A program made the position numbers and the translations under genes. Below are positions 7,630 through 15,230 of a DNA stretch of 32,494 nt, in pieces. Below the pieces are notes generated by a model, which ran no database searches, was not told the origin of the DNA, and saw only the letters and a list, made by a program, of their open reading frames with translations. Source of the DNA: Bryobacteraceae bacterium (lineage in GTDB: Bacteria; Acidobacteriota; Terriglobia; Bryobacterales; Bryobacteraceae); assembly GCA_025980665.1 (NCBI GenBank), contig JAICXC010000057.1:1-32494 (forward strand). Reading direction: 5' to 3'. Within the stretch, counting starts at the first letter, position 1. Each line of letters opens with the position of its first letter.

Positions 7630-8760
7630 ATGACAAAGTTTCCTGGGCAACGTTGGACTCGCCGGCAGGCGCTTGAAGTCTTAGGTATCGGCGCGGCCGC
7701 CGCTTCATTCCCGAAAGGTCTGTTCGCGCAGGACCCCGCATTTCCGAAAGGCGCGGTGATCAGAACGCTCCTCCGAGACTACGCTCCCGAGGAGTTGGCG
7801 GGAGGCGCCACGCTATTCCACGAGCACATGCAGCTGGGCCCCGACTTCAATGCGAAATTTGCAGCGGCCTCCGCTGCTGTTCGAGCCGCGAATGGTTTGC
7901 CGCCGGTGCCACCGCGTGGCGGAGGCGCTCCCAAAGGCGGAGGCGCTCCCAAGGGCGGTGGTGGAGCTCCGCCAACACCCCCTCCGGACATCATGCATAA
8001 TGTCGACCTCATGTCAGACGAGGTCGCCAAGACCAAAAGTGCGGGCGTCGTGTGCATTGTCGATGCAGGACATCCCGACATGGGCCGCGACATCAACTTT
8101 ATTCGTCAGGTCTCGATGAAGTCCGGCGTCCCGATCGTCGCAGGCGGCGGGTTCTATTCGCAGCCGTTTTATCCGAAAGAGATCTCCACGATGAGCGAAG
8201 AACAGATCGTCAAGGCGCTCATCAAGCAAGCCGACGAAGACACGCTGGGCGTGTTCGGCGAAATCGGCTCGTGGGACGAGATCACCGCGGACGAACGCAA
8301 GGTGTTCCGCGCTGTCGGCAAGGCGCATGTCGCCACGAACCTTTCGATCTTCACGCACACTGGGATTCCCGGCAAGTCGGCGCTCGAACAGCTCGACATT
8401 CTGGAGGATGCCGGGGTTAAGCCGGATCGCGTGGTCATCGGGCACTTGGGAAATCTTGTGGATCCAAACGTGTATGTGCACAAAGCGATCTGCCGCCGCG
8501 GGGCATTCGTGGGTTTCGATCGGCAGGGCGGGAACAACGATGCGCAGCAAGTGCCGATGGTCATGGCTCTGATCGACGCGGGCTTTGTCGACCATCTGAT
8601 GTTCTCGGCCGACGCATCCAGCGGCTATTCGAAGACGTTGACTGTGTTCGTACCAAAGTTGAAGGCCGCTGGGATCAGTGATCAGGCTCTGCATCGGATT
8701 ACTGTGGATAACCCGCGCAGGTTCCTGGCCTTCGTTCCCAAGCGGCCTCGAAAGAAATAA
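7630..8760 (+). CDS. Phosphotriesterase-family metal-dependent hydrolase, Tat-exported
   Basis: A 376-residue protein with a twin-arginine signal (T-R-R-Q-A-L-E-V-L-G-I-G-A-A-A-A-S). All five metal ligands of the phosphotriesterase (amidohydrolase) barrel can be placed: H64-E-H66 on strand 1, E211 in G-E-I-G, H243 in F-T-H-T-G, H272 in G-H-L-G, and D328 in F-S-A-D-A-S. The bridging position is glutamate, as in phosphotriesterase homology proteins, not the carbamylated lysine of true phosphotriesterases, so a lactonase or ester hydrolase is more likely than a phosphotriesterase. A Gly/Pro/Lys repeat (three G-G-G-A-P-type units at about residues 95-120) is inserted between strands 1 and 2. Export to the periplasm is inferred from the Tat motif. 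Confidence 0.88.
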   Translation: MTKFPGQRWTRRQALEVLGIGAAAASFPKGLFAQDPAFPKGAVIRTLLRDYAPEELAGGATLFHEHMQLGPDFNAKFAAASAAVRAANGLPPVPPRGGGAPKGGGAPKGGGGAPPTPPPDIMHNVDLMSDEVAKTKSAGVVCIVDAGHPDMGRDINFIRQVSMKSGVPIVAGGGFYSQPFYPKEISTMSEEQIVKALIKQADEDTLGVFGEIGSWDEITADERKVFRAVGKAHVATNLSIFTHTGIPGKSALEQLDILEDAGVKPDRVVIGHLGNLVDPNVYVHKAICRRGAFVGFDRQGGNNDAQQVPMVMALIDAGFVDHLMFSADASSGYSKTLTVFVPKLKAAGISDQALHRITVDNPRRFLAFVPKRPRKK

Positions 8761-8768
8761 CAGCGATC

Positions 8769-9389
8769 TTACCGGCTGTAACCCTGGCGTTGATTGGGAT
8801 CGTAGCTGGGCTGCTGCTGATACTGCTGTTGGTCGTAATTGTAGTTTTGTTGCGGCTGCTGCGTATACTGCTCCGGATACTGTTGTTGATTGTAATCGTA
8901 ATTCTGCTGCGGCGGAGCATATTGTTGCTGTGGATTGGAGCAGTTGGGATTGGGGATCCAATTACCGTTCTGATCGTACGATCCTGGAACACACGCCTGC
9001 GCCGCGGGCGTCGGTCCGTACGAATAGGCTGGAGCGTACGCATACCCCGGATCGTAATAGCCGGGGCCGTACGCAGAACCATAAGGAGCACCGACTCCAA
9101 GATAAACGCCGCTGCCGTAATATCCGCGATAAACCGGGCGGCCATACGACCGCGGAGCGATATAGCCACGGCTGTAGCCCCTGGCCGGACTCACAAAGCT
9201 CCGCCCTTCGGAACGCCGAATCTCGCCGCCACGCGGGGCGACGCCTCGGTTCCCTCCCCTGATGCTTTGAGCGTGGCCGCTGTTACCTCGTCCGCCCGAA
9301 CCCCTATTCGCGGCCAGGCCGGCAACCGGCATCAACGTGGTGAGCAGCGTGCCAGCCACGAAAGCGGTCAGTGCGATCCTTGGAAGCAT
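8769..9389 (-). CDS. Exported low-complexity protein rich in Gly, Tyr and Gln
   Basis: A 206-residue protein from the ATG at 9389 (GAAGG 10 nt upstream; the frame extends to a GTG at 9413). A hydrophobic signal segment ends near A-G-L-A-A-N. A Gly/Arg/Ser-rich part follows (about residues 30-80), then Gly/Tyr/Pro repeats (GYYGSG, GPGYYDPGYAYAPAYSYGP), and a C-terminal 70 residues made almost only of Gln, Tyr, Asn and Pro (QQQYxxQ units). Two cysteines lie between the Tyr-rich and Gln-rich parts. No enzyme domain is visible. It may be a surface, matrix or adhesive protein. It ends 8 nt from the hydrolase stop in a convergent arrangement. Confidence 0.78.
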   Translation of the reverse strand: MLPRIALTAFVAGTLLTTLMPVAGLAANRGSGGRGNSGHAQSIRGGNRGVAPRGGEIRRSEGRSFVSPARGYSRGYIAPRSYGRPVYRGYYGSGVYLGVGAPYGSAYGPGYYDPGYAYAPAYSYGPTPAAQACVPGSYDQNGNWIPNPNCSNPQQQYAPPQQNYDYNQQQYPEQYTQQPQQNYNYDQQQYQQQPSYDPNQRQGYSR

Positions 9390-9442
9390 AACAAAGTACC
9401 TTCTTTCCTTCACCCCTAGAGACGCGGGGACGCCCCACGAGG

Positions 9443-9466
9443 GTTCACGCGAGGTCCCTTGTGAAC
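9443..9466. repeat. Inverted repeat GTTCAC-N12-GTGAAC upstream of ribB
   Basis: A perfect 6-bp inverted repeat with a 12-nt spacer lies between the divergent low-complexity protein gene and ribB. It could be an operator for either gene. No FMN riboswitch core was found in this intergenic stretch. Confidence 0.3.
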
Positions 9467-9549
9467 GATAAATAATCCGGAGGCTCTAGGATTATGGTCT
9501 GGCAGGAAAAATTGCGTACCCGCGTTCGCTATCCTGAAGATAATCAAAC

Positions 9550-10635
9550 ATGGCATTCGCCACCATTCCCGAGGCGATTGAAGAAATCCGCGCCGGCCGC
9601 ATGCTGGTCGTCGTCGACGACGAAGACCGCGAAAATGAGGGCGACCTCACCATGGCGGCTCAGTTCGTCACACCAGAGGCCATTAACTTCATGGCTGTCC
9701 ACGGCCGCGGGCTGATCTGCCTGGCCCTGTCTCCCGAACGCTGCGACCAGCTTCATCTGCCGCTGGTTTCTCCGATGAATACGTCGCGCTTCGGCACGGC
9801 CTTCTGCGAATCGATCGATGCCGCCGAGGGCGTCACTACCGGCATCTCCGCGGCCGACCGCTCTCAGACCATTCACGTCGCCATGCGCCCGGGGACCAAG
9901 CCCTCCGATCTCGCGCGTCCCGGTCACGTTTTCCCTTTGCGCTCGCGTGAAGGCGGCGTCCTGGTCCGCGCGGGGCAAACCGAGGCCGCTGTCGATCTGG
10001 CCCGCCTGGCGGGCCTCGAGCCGGGCGGTGTGATCTGCGAAATCATGAACGAGGACGGCAGCATGGCGCGCGTCCCCGAGCTGACTCAGTTTTGCGCGCG
10101 CCACGGACTCAAGATGATCTCGGTCGCCAGCCTGATCCGCTATCGTCATCAGACTGAGAACCTGATCCAGCGTCGCGCCGAGGGTTGTCTCGAAACCGAA
10201 TTCGGCAGCTTTAAGACTGTGACGTACGGAAGCACTGTGAATGATGAGGCTCACCTGGCTCTGGTCCACGGCGAGGTTCGCGGCAAGGACAACGTCCTGG
10301 TCCGCATGCACTCACGGTGCATTCTGGGTGATGTGTTCGGTTCCACCGCGTGCAATTGCGGTGCGATGCTGCGCGCCTCTTTAGAAAGGATCACGGAAGA
10401 GGGCGAAGGGGTGGTGGTTTATTTGCACCAATCCGGGTGGGGCGAGCGTAAACATACTCCCATGCCGGACGGTTCTCCGCGACCCCTGCACGAATTCGGC
10501 ATCGGCGCGCAGATTCTGGCGGACCTCGGCTTATCGACGATTCGTATTCTGACCAATCGCGTCCGCAAACTGCCGGGCCCGGGTCTGGACGCTTTTGGCA
10601 TTCGCGTGACTGGTCAAGTGCCGCTGTCCGAGTAA
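9550..10635 (+). CDS. ribB: 3,4-dihydroxy-2-butanone-4-phosphate synthase fused to a degraded GTP cyclohydrolase II-like domain
   Basis: A 361-residue riboflavin-pathway protein. Residues 1-205 are the RibB domain, with D-D-E-D-R-E-N-E-G-D-L, H-G-R-G-L-I-C-L, GVTTGISAADR and RPGHVFPLR. The metal-binding histidine of the usual G-H-T-E-A motif is Gln143 here (G-Q-T-E-A, codon CAA). Residues 206-361 follow GTP cyclohydrolase II and keep the zinc cysteines C257, C268 and C270. However, the segment corresponding to Arg-Gln-Glu-Gly-Arg-Gly through the Arg-Asp-Tyr loop is shortened and replaced by Y-L-H-Q-S-G-W-G-E-R-K-H and P-L-H-E-F-G-I-G-A-Q. This resembles RibBX proteins, whose second domain lacks cyclohydrolase activity, so a separate RibA is probably encoded elsewhere. 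Convergent with the proline dehydrogenase gene. Confidence 0.9.
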   Translation: MAFATIPEAIEEIRAGRMLVVVDDEDRENEGDLTMAAQFVTPEAINFMAVHGRGLICLALSPERCDQLHLPLVSPMNTSRFGTAFCESIDAAEGVTTGISAADRSQTIHVAMRPGTKPSDLARPGHVFPLRSREGGVLVRAGQTEAAVDLARLAGLEPGGVICEIMNEDGSMARVPELTQFCARHGLKMISVASLIRYRHQTENLIQRRAEGCLETEFGSFKTVTYGSTVNDEAHLALVHGEVRGKDNVLVRMHSRCILGDVFGSTACNCGAMLRASLERITEEGEGVVVYLHQSGWGERKHTPMPDGSPRPLHEFGIGAQILADLGLSTIRILTNRVRKLPGPGLDAFGIRVTGQVPLSE

Positions 10636-10637
10636 GG

Positions 10638-11546
10638 TTACTTCAACAAGTTCCGCAGCACGAACCATAGGTTCGCAGGCCGCTCCGCGAGCCTTCGCAT
10701 GAAGTATGGATACCACTCCGTTCCATAAGGAACATACAGGCGCAGCCGGTAGCCTTGCTCGATCAATTTGCGCTGCAGGTCGCGGCGAATCCCGTACAGC
10801 ATCTGGAATTCGAAACTTTCCTTCCGGATACTCCGTCCCGTGACGTATTCGATCGCTTCCTGGATAATCTTCTCATCGTGAGTGGCGATTGCGGGATACA
10901 CGCCATAATCGAGCAGCGTCTTCATGAGGCCAACGTAGTTCGCATCGACGTCCTGCTTGCGCGGAAATGCCTCCGAAGGCGGCTCACGATAGGCTCCTTT
11001 GACCAGACGAACAGGCACAGCCGCCGCATTCAGCCGCTCGATATCCGCGGCGCTTCGATGCAGGTATGCCTGGACGCACACTCGCACGCATCCGCACTCG
11101 CTGCCGGCCTGAATGGCCATGGCCAGCGTGCGTTCGGTGTAGGCGCTCGACTCCATGTCGATTTCGACCCGGCTTCCCGTGGTCTTGGCTTTCGCTTCCA
11201 GACGGCGGATGTTTTCGAGGCAAGCTTCTGGCGAAAGATCGAGACCGAACTGAGTGAGCTTGATCGCGATGGTGCTGGAGAGGTGCCGATCGCCAATCTG
11301 CTCGAGCGCGCTCACGTACGCATCGCAGGATAGGGAGGCTTCTTCGATCGTGCGCACGTTCTCTCCCAGATGGTCGAGCGTGGAGAAAACGCCTTCCGTC
11401 TGGAGCCGTTCGCATACCGCCAGCGCTTCTTCGAGGGTGTCGCCCGCGACGAACCGGCGGGTCACTTTATGCGATGGCGGCCAGGCCTCCATCCATCTCC
11501 GCAGCGCCGGCTGCTTGGATAGATAGAGAAAAATACCGCGCATCAT
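10638..11546 (-). CDS. Proline dehydrogenase (monofunctional)
   Basis: A 302-residue FAD-dependent enzyme that oxidises proline to pyrroline-5-carboxylate and passes electrons to the quinone pool. It has the family's beta-alpha barrel motifs: I-A-I-K-L-T-Q-F-G-L-D, V-E-I-D-M-E-S-S-A-Y-T, R-L-V-K-G-A-Y-R-E-P, A-T-H-D, E-F-Q-M-L-Y-G-I, and the signature R-L-Y-V-P-Y-G-T-E-W-Y-P-Y-F-M-R-R-L-A-E. The length matches the short monofunctional class (as in Bacillus and Deinococcus), not bifunctional PutA; no pyrroline-5-carboxylate dehydrogenase lies in the window. Two ATGs are adjacent (11546 and 11543). The upstream region is a set of CATCAT/ATGATG half-sites that overlap the preceding gene's stop codon. 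Confidence 0.93.
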   Translation of the reverse strand: MMRGIFLYLSKQPALRRWMEAWPPSHKVTRRFVAGDTLEEALAVCERLQTEGVFSTLDHLGENVRTIEEASLSCDAYVSALEQIGDRHLSSTIAIKLTQFGLDLSPEACLENIRRLEAKAKTTGSRVEIDMESSAYTERTLAMAIQAGSECGCVRVCVQAYLHRSAADIERLNAAAVPVRLVKGAYREPPSEAFPRKQDVDANYVGLMKTLLDYGVYPAIATHDEKIIQEAIEYVTGRSIRKESFEFQMLYGIRRDLQRKLIEQGYRLRLYVPYGTEWYPYFMRRLAERPANLWFVLRNLLK

Positions 11547-11569
11547 ATTGAAATGATGCTACGCATCAT
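11541..11569. repeat. Three alternating CATCAT/ATGATG half-sites at the proline dehydrogenase start
   Basis: The stretch reads CATCAT (11541-11546), 6 nt, ATGATGC (11553-11559), TAC, GCATCAT (11563-11569). The central arm can pair with either neighbour: a 7-bp perfect hairpin with a 3-nt loop on one side, a 6-bp one with a 6-nt loop on the other. The first half-site is the pair of possible start codons of proline dehydrogenase and the last overlaps the rmuC-family stop codon. It could be a transcription factor site or a pair of competing RNA hairpins at the translation start. Confidence 0.4.
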
Positions 11570-12618
11570 GCGCGAGGAATGCGGGCCGCATCCTCCGGCA
11601 ATTCCGGCTGGCGCGCTGCTGCATCGATCCGCGCAGGCTGCGGAGGTTCGGCCGATCCGCCAACCCCCAGTTCACGCATGCGCTTGAGCGAGGGAAGCAG
11701 GCGTGCGTCCCAGGACGCGACGGAGCGATTGTACGCTTCAATCGCCTTCGACAAGTGCCGGCCTGAGTCGGCGTAGTATTCGGCAAAGGCGCGCACGCGC
11801 TCGTGGAACTCGCCCGCGATCCGGCGCAGCTCTTCCGCATTTTTTGCCAGGCGTTCCTGACGCCAACCGTACGAGACACCTTTAAGGATGCTGACCAGCG
11901 TTACCGGAGTCGCCAGCAAAACCTTCTTCGCCAGAGCGGATTCGAGCAGGTCGCGATTCCGCTCAAGCGCAGCACTCATGAAATGTTCGCCGGGCAGAAA
12001 CAACACGACCATCTCGGGCGCCGGATCGAACTGGGCCCAGTATTCCCGCGTCGAGAGATCCATCACATGCCGCCACAACTGCTGCGCGTGACGATCCATG
12101 GCCGCCGCGCGCGCGGCGGGATCCTGGGCTTCCTCGGCATCGAGATATGCCGACAAGGGTGCCTTGGCGTCCACAGCCAGGGTCCGGCCGCCCGGCAGCT
12201 TCACCAGCATGTCCGGACGTCTTCTGTCTTCCGTTTGCTGTTCGAAGAAATCGCAATAGGGCGCCATTCCGGCCAGCTCCGCCACGCGGCGCAGGGTCAG
12301 CTCACCCCAGCGCCCGCGCGAGTTCGGTCCGCGCAGGGCTTGCGACAGCGCCAAAGTATCCTTGCTTAAGGTGGCCAGATGCGCCTCCAGGCCTCCCAGC
12401 GCATGCTGCCTTTGCGATTCGATCTCGCGCATCTGCGATTCGATACGGGCTAAGGCGTCGACCATGGGACGCGCGGCTTCGGCCGCTGTGCGCGCGTCAT
12501 TGGCGATCGTCCGAGCGGTACTTTGCGCGGCCAGGCGCGCTTTCATCCAAACCACTGCGAGCGTCACGCCGGCAACGGCCGCCAAAACAATCGCGATCCA
12601 AAATGTTGCGGCGCCCAT
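11566..12618 (-). CDS. rmuC: RmuC family protein (DNA recombination)
   Basis: A 350-residue protein started at the ATG at 12618 (a GTG at 12639 is also possible). The N-terminal membrane segment (about residues 4-24, FWIAIVLAAVAGVTLAVVW) is followed by a coiled-coil region (to about residue 95) and the RmuC core: S-R-G-R-W-G-E-L-T-L, R-P-D-M-L-V-K-L-P-G-G-R-T-L-A-V-D-A-K, F-L-P-G-E-H-F, and A-T-P-V-T-L. The D...D-A-K pattern is the restriction-endonuclease-like nuclease fold of the family. RmuC limits inversions at short inverted repeats in E. coli; the mechanism is not settled. The gene ends 20 nt before proline dehydrogenase on the same strand. Confidence 0.9.
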   Translation of the reverse strand: MGAATFWIAIVLAAVAGVTLAVVWMKARLAAQSTARTIANDARTAAEAARPMVDALARIESQMREIESQRQHALGGLEAHLATLSKDTLALSQALRGPNSRGRWGELTLRRVAELAGMAPYCDFFEQQTEDRRRPDMLVKLPGGRTLAVDAKAPLSAYLDAEEAQDPAARAAAMDRHAQQLWRHVMDLSTREYWAQFDPAPEMVVLFLPGEHFMSAALERNRDLLESALAKKVLLATPVTLVSILKGVSYGWRQERLAKNAEELRRIAGEFHERVRAFAEYYADSGRHLSKAIEAYNRSVASWDARLLPSLKRMRELGVGGSAEPPQPARIDAAARQPELPEDAARIPRA

Positions 12619-12766
12619 AGCTTTCTTACAGTTTGGCACACCGGAAAAGAATTAGTAGCGCGGTTTCAACACCGTTGCCTTGACGTTAAAGCTTCCTCCC
12701 AATCTCGCCGATAAAACCTCGGGACATTGTGTCTCCACGGGAAGGTGGACCTGTGAGGAGGATAGC

Positions 12767-15214
12767 GTGGGTATTTTGAAGAGCCTAAATCGATTGGCAA
12801 TAGTCGGCTTACTGGCCTGCGGCGGCGCCTGGGCGCAAAGCTCTGTCACCGTGCAGGTAGGTCTGACCCTGCCCGGCGTGTACTTCCTGATCGACGGCCA
12901 GCCATTTTCCAGCATCCAGACCGTGCAGTGGGACGTCGGGAGCACTCACCAGGTTTACTTCGTCCAGTCTCCCGAAGCGGATGAGACGTTCACCAATCAC
13001 CAGTATCCGATGTTCATCGCCGGGTCCCGCTACACTTTCACAGGGTGGAACATCGTTGGCCAAGCGCCGGCCTTTAACCTGCCTCTATTGACCATCACAG
13101 TATCGCCGACACTCAGCCAAGTGATGGGCCAGGTCCTGTGGGAAGTGAAAGTTGCCGTCTCATTCGATGGTTTCACCGATCCAAGTTTCCCGTGCTCGCC
13201 TGCCGTCGTACCGAACGACCCACGCCCAGGCGCCGTGACTATTGGGTCCGCTTGTTTCACCTCCCCAGGAGAATTCTGGATGACGCCCGGGCCCATCGAT
13301 CTGGCCGCCGCAGCCTTCCCGGGATATTTGTTCACCAACTGGCTGATCAACGGCAGCCCTGTTTCCGGGCAGACAATATCCCAGTATCAGATTGTGATTC
13401 CCACCAGCGTCTCGGCGACGTTTGTGAAAGCCAAGCGCGTGCGCATTCGTTCTAACCCGCTGGGCCTGAGCCTGCTCGTCGATCGTCAGACGATTCAGCC
13501 CGGGCCGATCCCGGCGAAACCCTATTCGGGCGATCCCTACTGCCCGGTGAGCTACGACGTGCTGCCCGTCGGCGCGCCGGTAGGATATGTCCCGTTGTGC
13601 GTGGGCGATTTCGATTTCATGCCGGGATCCCAGCACATCCTCGGTGCGCCTCCCGTTCAAGCCGACGCTATCGGAAAAACTTGGCTTTTCACCGGATTCA
13701 GCAACGGAATTCAACAGAACTCCGTCTACACTGCCGGATCCGACATCAACGTGCCGGATATCTTTACCGCGAACTTTTTCTCGGGGGTTCCCGTTCAGGT
13801 AGTCACATCACCTCCCGGCCTCACGGTCAACGTGGACGGGCAAGACGATTCGAAAGGCATCCAGCGTTATTGGACGGAAACAGATACCCATCATCTGATC
13901 GCCCCGCCGACCCAAACCGATGCTGGGGGACGTCCATGGCAGTTCGTAAGCTGGTCCAACGGCGGCACCGCCGACCAGAATTACACTGTTCCCGTTGGAC
14001 AGCTCGGACAGTACCTGGTGGCGACTTATGTGCCGCTCGGGAAGCTTCAAGTGTTAAGCGTGCCGTCTGGATTGCCTTTCGTCGTGGACGGCACGGCCTG
14101 CACCACGCCTTGTGTCCTGATCGATAAGCCCACCGGGGCCAAGGTGCAGGTGATCGCCCCGCCTTCAGCATCGCCGGACGCTTTCAGCCGGTATACCTTC
14201 AGCTCGTGGAATGGAGGAAACACCTCCAATTCATTCCAGGTCACAATTGGCGATCAGGTGCAGGTGTTCACCGCGACATATCAGTCGTTTTTCAAAATCA
14301 CCGCAACCTCCGTGCCGCCCAAGCTGGTAGCTTTCCTGTACACCCCGTCGCCCTCGGCCGATGGATTCTTCCCCGGCGGAACGCAAGTGTCTGTCACCGC
14401 TTTCCCCAACAACGGATTCGCCTTTAAACATTGGTCCGGCGACCTCTCCGGGACCAATTCGACGGCAACCGTGACGATGAATGCTCCCCGCTCCGTGGTA
14501 GCGGTCCTCGACGGGTTCCCCTATATTTCTTCCGTCGCGAACGCCGCTGGACCCACACCCTCCAATACAGTTGGACCGGGATCGGATATCTCGATCATCG
14601 GCGAAGATCTTGCGGCGATAACGACGTACTCTCCGCCCGGCGAACTCGCACAATCCATTGATGACGTCTGGGTCACCGTGAATGACCGCCTGCTGCCGTT
14701 GTTTTCCATATCGCCCCAGATGATCAACGCGCAGCTTTTCTCCGACCTGGCGGACGGCTCCTATACTCTCACGCTGCATCGCACGGGCCAAGGGGATACC
14801 AGCAGCAACTTCACAGTCCAGCGCGACTCTCCGGGACTCTTCCAGTTTGTTCCGCCGCAAGGCAGCCCCACTGTGTCCGCCTATCATTCGGATGGAAGCA
14901 TGATTACGGCCGACAGTCCGGCTACGGCCAATGAAACCATTTCGATCCTGGGCACGGGGTTCGGTTTGTACGACCATCCCCTGGTGGATGGTTTCCTTAC
15001 TCCCCCGACCGGCGACTGGGACGTGGTGGATCCGATCAAGGTAAAAGTCGACGGCCAGATCTATACACCGGTCAGTGCGAAAGCCGAAAATGGCGACGCC
15101 GGTGTCGTGGTGCTGCAAGTGACGCTAACCGGCACTCTGCCGTCGGGCCTGGTGGATCTGAAAGCGACCGTCAACAACGCGGACAGTAACACCGTCCAGC
15201 TGCCGATCAAGTAA
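12767..15214 (+). CDS. Large exported protein with InlB-like beta repeats and a TIGR03437-like Solibacter C-terminal domain
   Basis: An 815-residue protein starting at the GTG at 12767, which has GAGGAGGAT just upstream; the open frame extends 29 codons further but lacks a signal there. The signal peptide covers about residues 5-25 (A-W-A-Q end). Residues 25 to about 580 carry about six diverged repeats, each with a P-x-G-L-x-x-x-V-D-G-like strand, a proline turn, F-x-x-W-S-N-G, and a closing A-T-Y or A-T-F, like divergent InlB B-repeats. The C-terminal 230 residues begin Y-I-S-S-V-A-N-A-A-G and resemble the TIGR03437 Ig-like domain abundant in Solibacter. Probably cell-surface or secreted, with an adhesive or structural role (inference). 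Confidence 0.85.
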   Translation: MGILKSLNRLAIVGLLACGGAWAQSSVTVQVGLTLPGVYFLIDGQPFSSIQTVQWDVGSTHQVYFVQSPEADETFTNHQYPMFIAGSRYTFTGWNIVGQAPAFNLPLLTITVSPTLSQVMGQVLWEVKVAVSFDGFTDPSFPCSPAVVPNDPRPGAVTIGSACFTSPGEFWMTPGPIDLAAAAFPGYLFTNWLINGSPVSGQTISQYQIVIPTSVSATFVKAKRVRIRSNPLGLSLLVDRQTIQPGPIPAKPYSGDPYCPVSYDVLPVGAPVGYVPLCVGDFDFMPGSQHILGAPPVQADAIGKTWLFTGFSNGIQQNSVYTAGSDINVPDIFTANFFSGVPVQVVTSPPGLTVNVDGQDDSKGIQRYWTETDTHHLIAPPTQTDAGGRPWQFVSWSNGGTADQNYTVPVGQLGQYLVATYVPLGKLQVLSVPSGLPFVVDGTACTTPCVLIDKPTGAKVQVIAPPSASPDAFSRYTFSSWNGGNTSNSFQVTIGDQVQVFTATYQSFFKITATSVPPKLVAFLYTPSPSADGFFPGGTQVSVTAFPNNGFAFKHWSGDLSGTNSTATVTMNAPRSVVAVLDGFPYISSVANAAGPTPSNTVGPGSDISIIGEDLAAITTYSPPGELAQSIDDVWVTVNDRLLPLFSISPQMINAQLFSDLADGSYTLTLHRTGQGDTSSNFTVQRDSPGLFQFVPPQGSPTVSAYHSDGSMITADSPATANETISILGTGFGLYDHPLVDGFLTPPTGDWDVVDPIKVKVDGQIYTPVSAKAENGDAGVVVLQVTLTGTLPSGLVDLKATVNNADSNTVQLPIK

Positions 15215-15230
15215 CGGCGCGACAAGAGCA

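Noticed and set aside
7918-7976. Tandem DNA repeat (GGCGGAGGCGCTCCCAA units) as a possible mobile or CRISPR-like array
   Set aside because: The repeat is in frame within the hydrolase gene, has only two or three units and no spacers; it encodes the Gly/Pro linker.
8782-8940. Repeats of CTG/TTG-type triplets as a repeat array
   Set aside because: They encode the Gln/Tyr-rich tail of the minus-strand exported protein and need no separate explanation.
8014-8961. Long minus-strand open frame across the hydrolase gene and the low-complexity gene
   Set aside because: It overlaps two supported genes in other frames and reads as low-complexity translation of repeats.
9420-9549. FMN riboswitch upstream of ribB
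   Set aside because: The conserved FMN aptamer segments are not present; only a short inverted repeat is.
14231-15118. Minus-strand open frame opposite the repeat-rich exported protein
   Set aside because: No domain, no ribosome binding site, and the plus strand has clear domains over the same bases.
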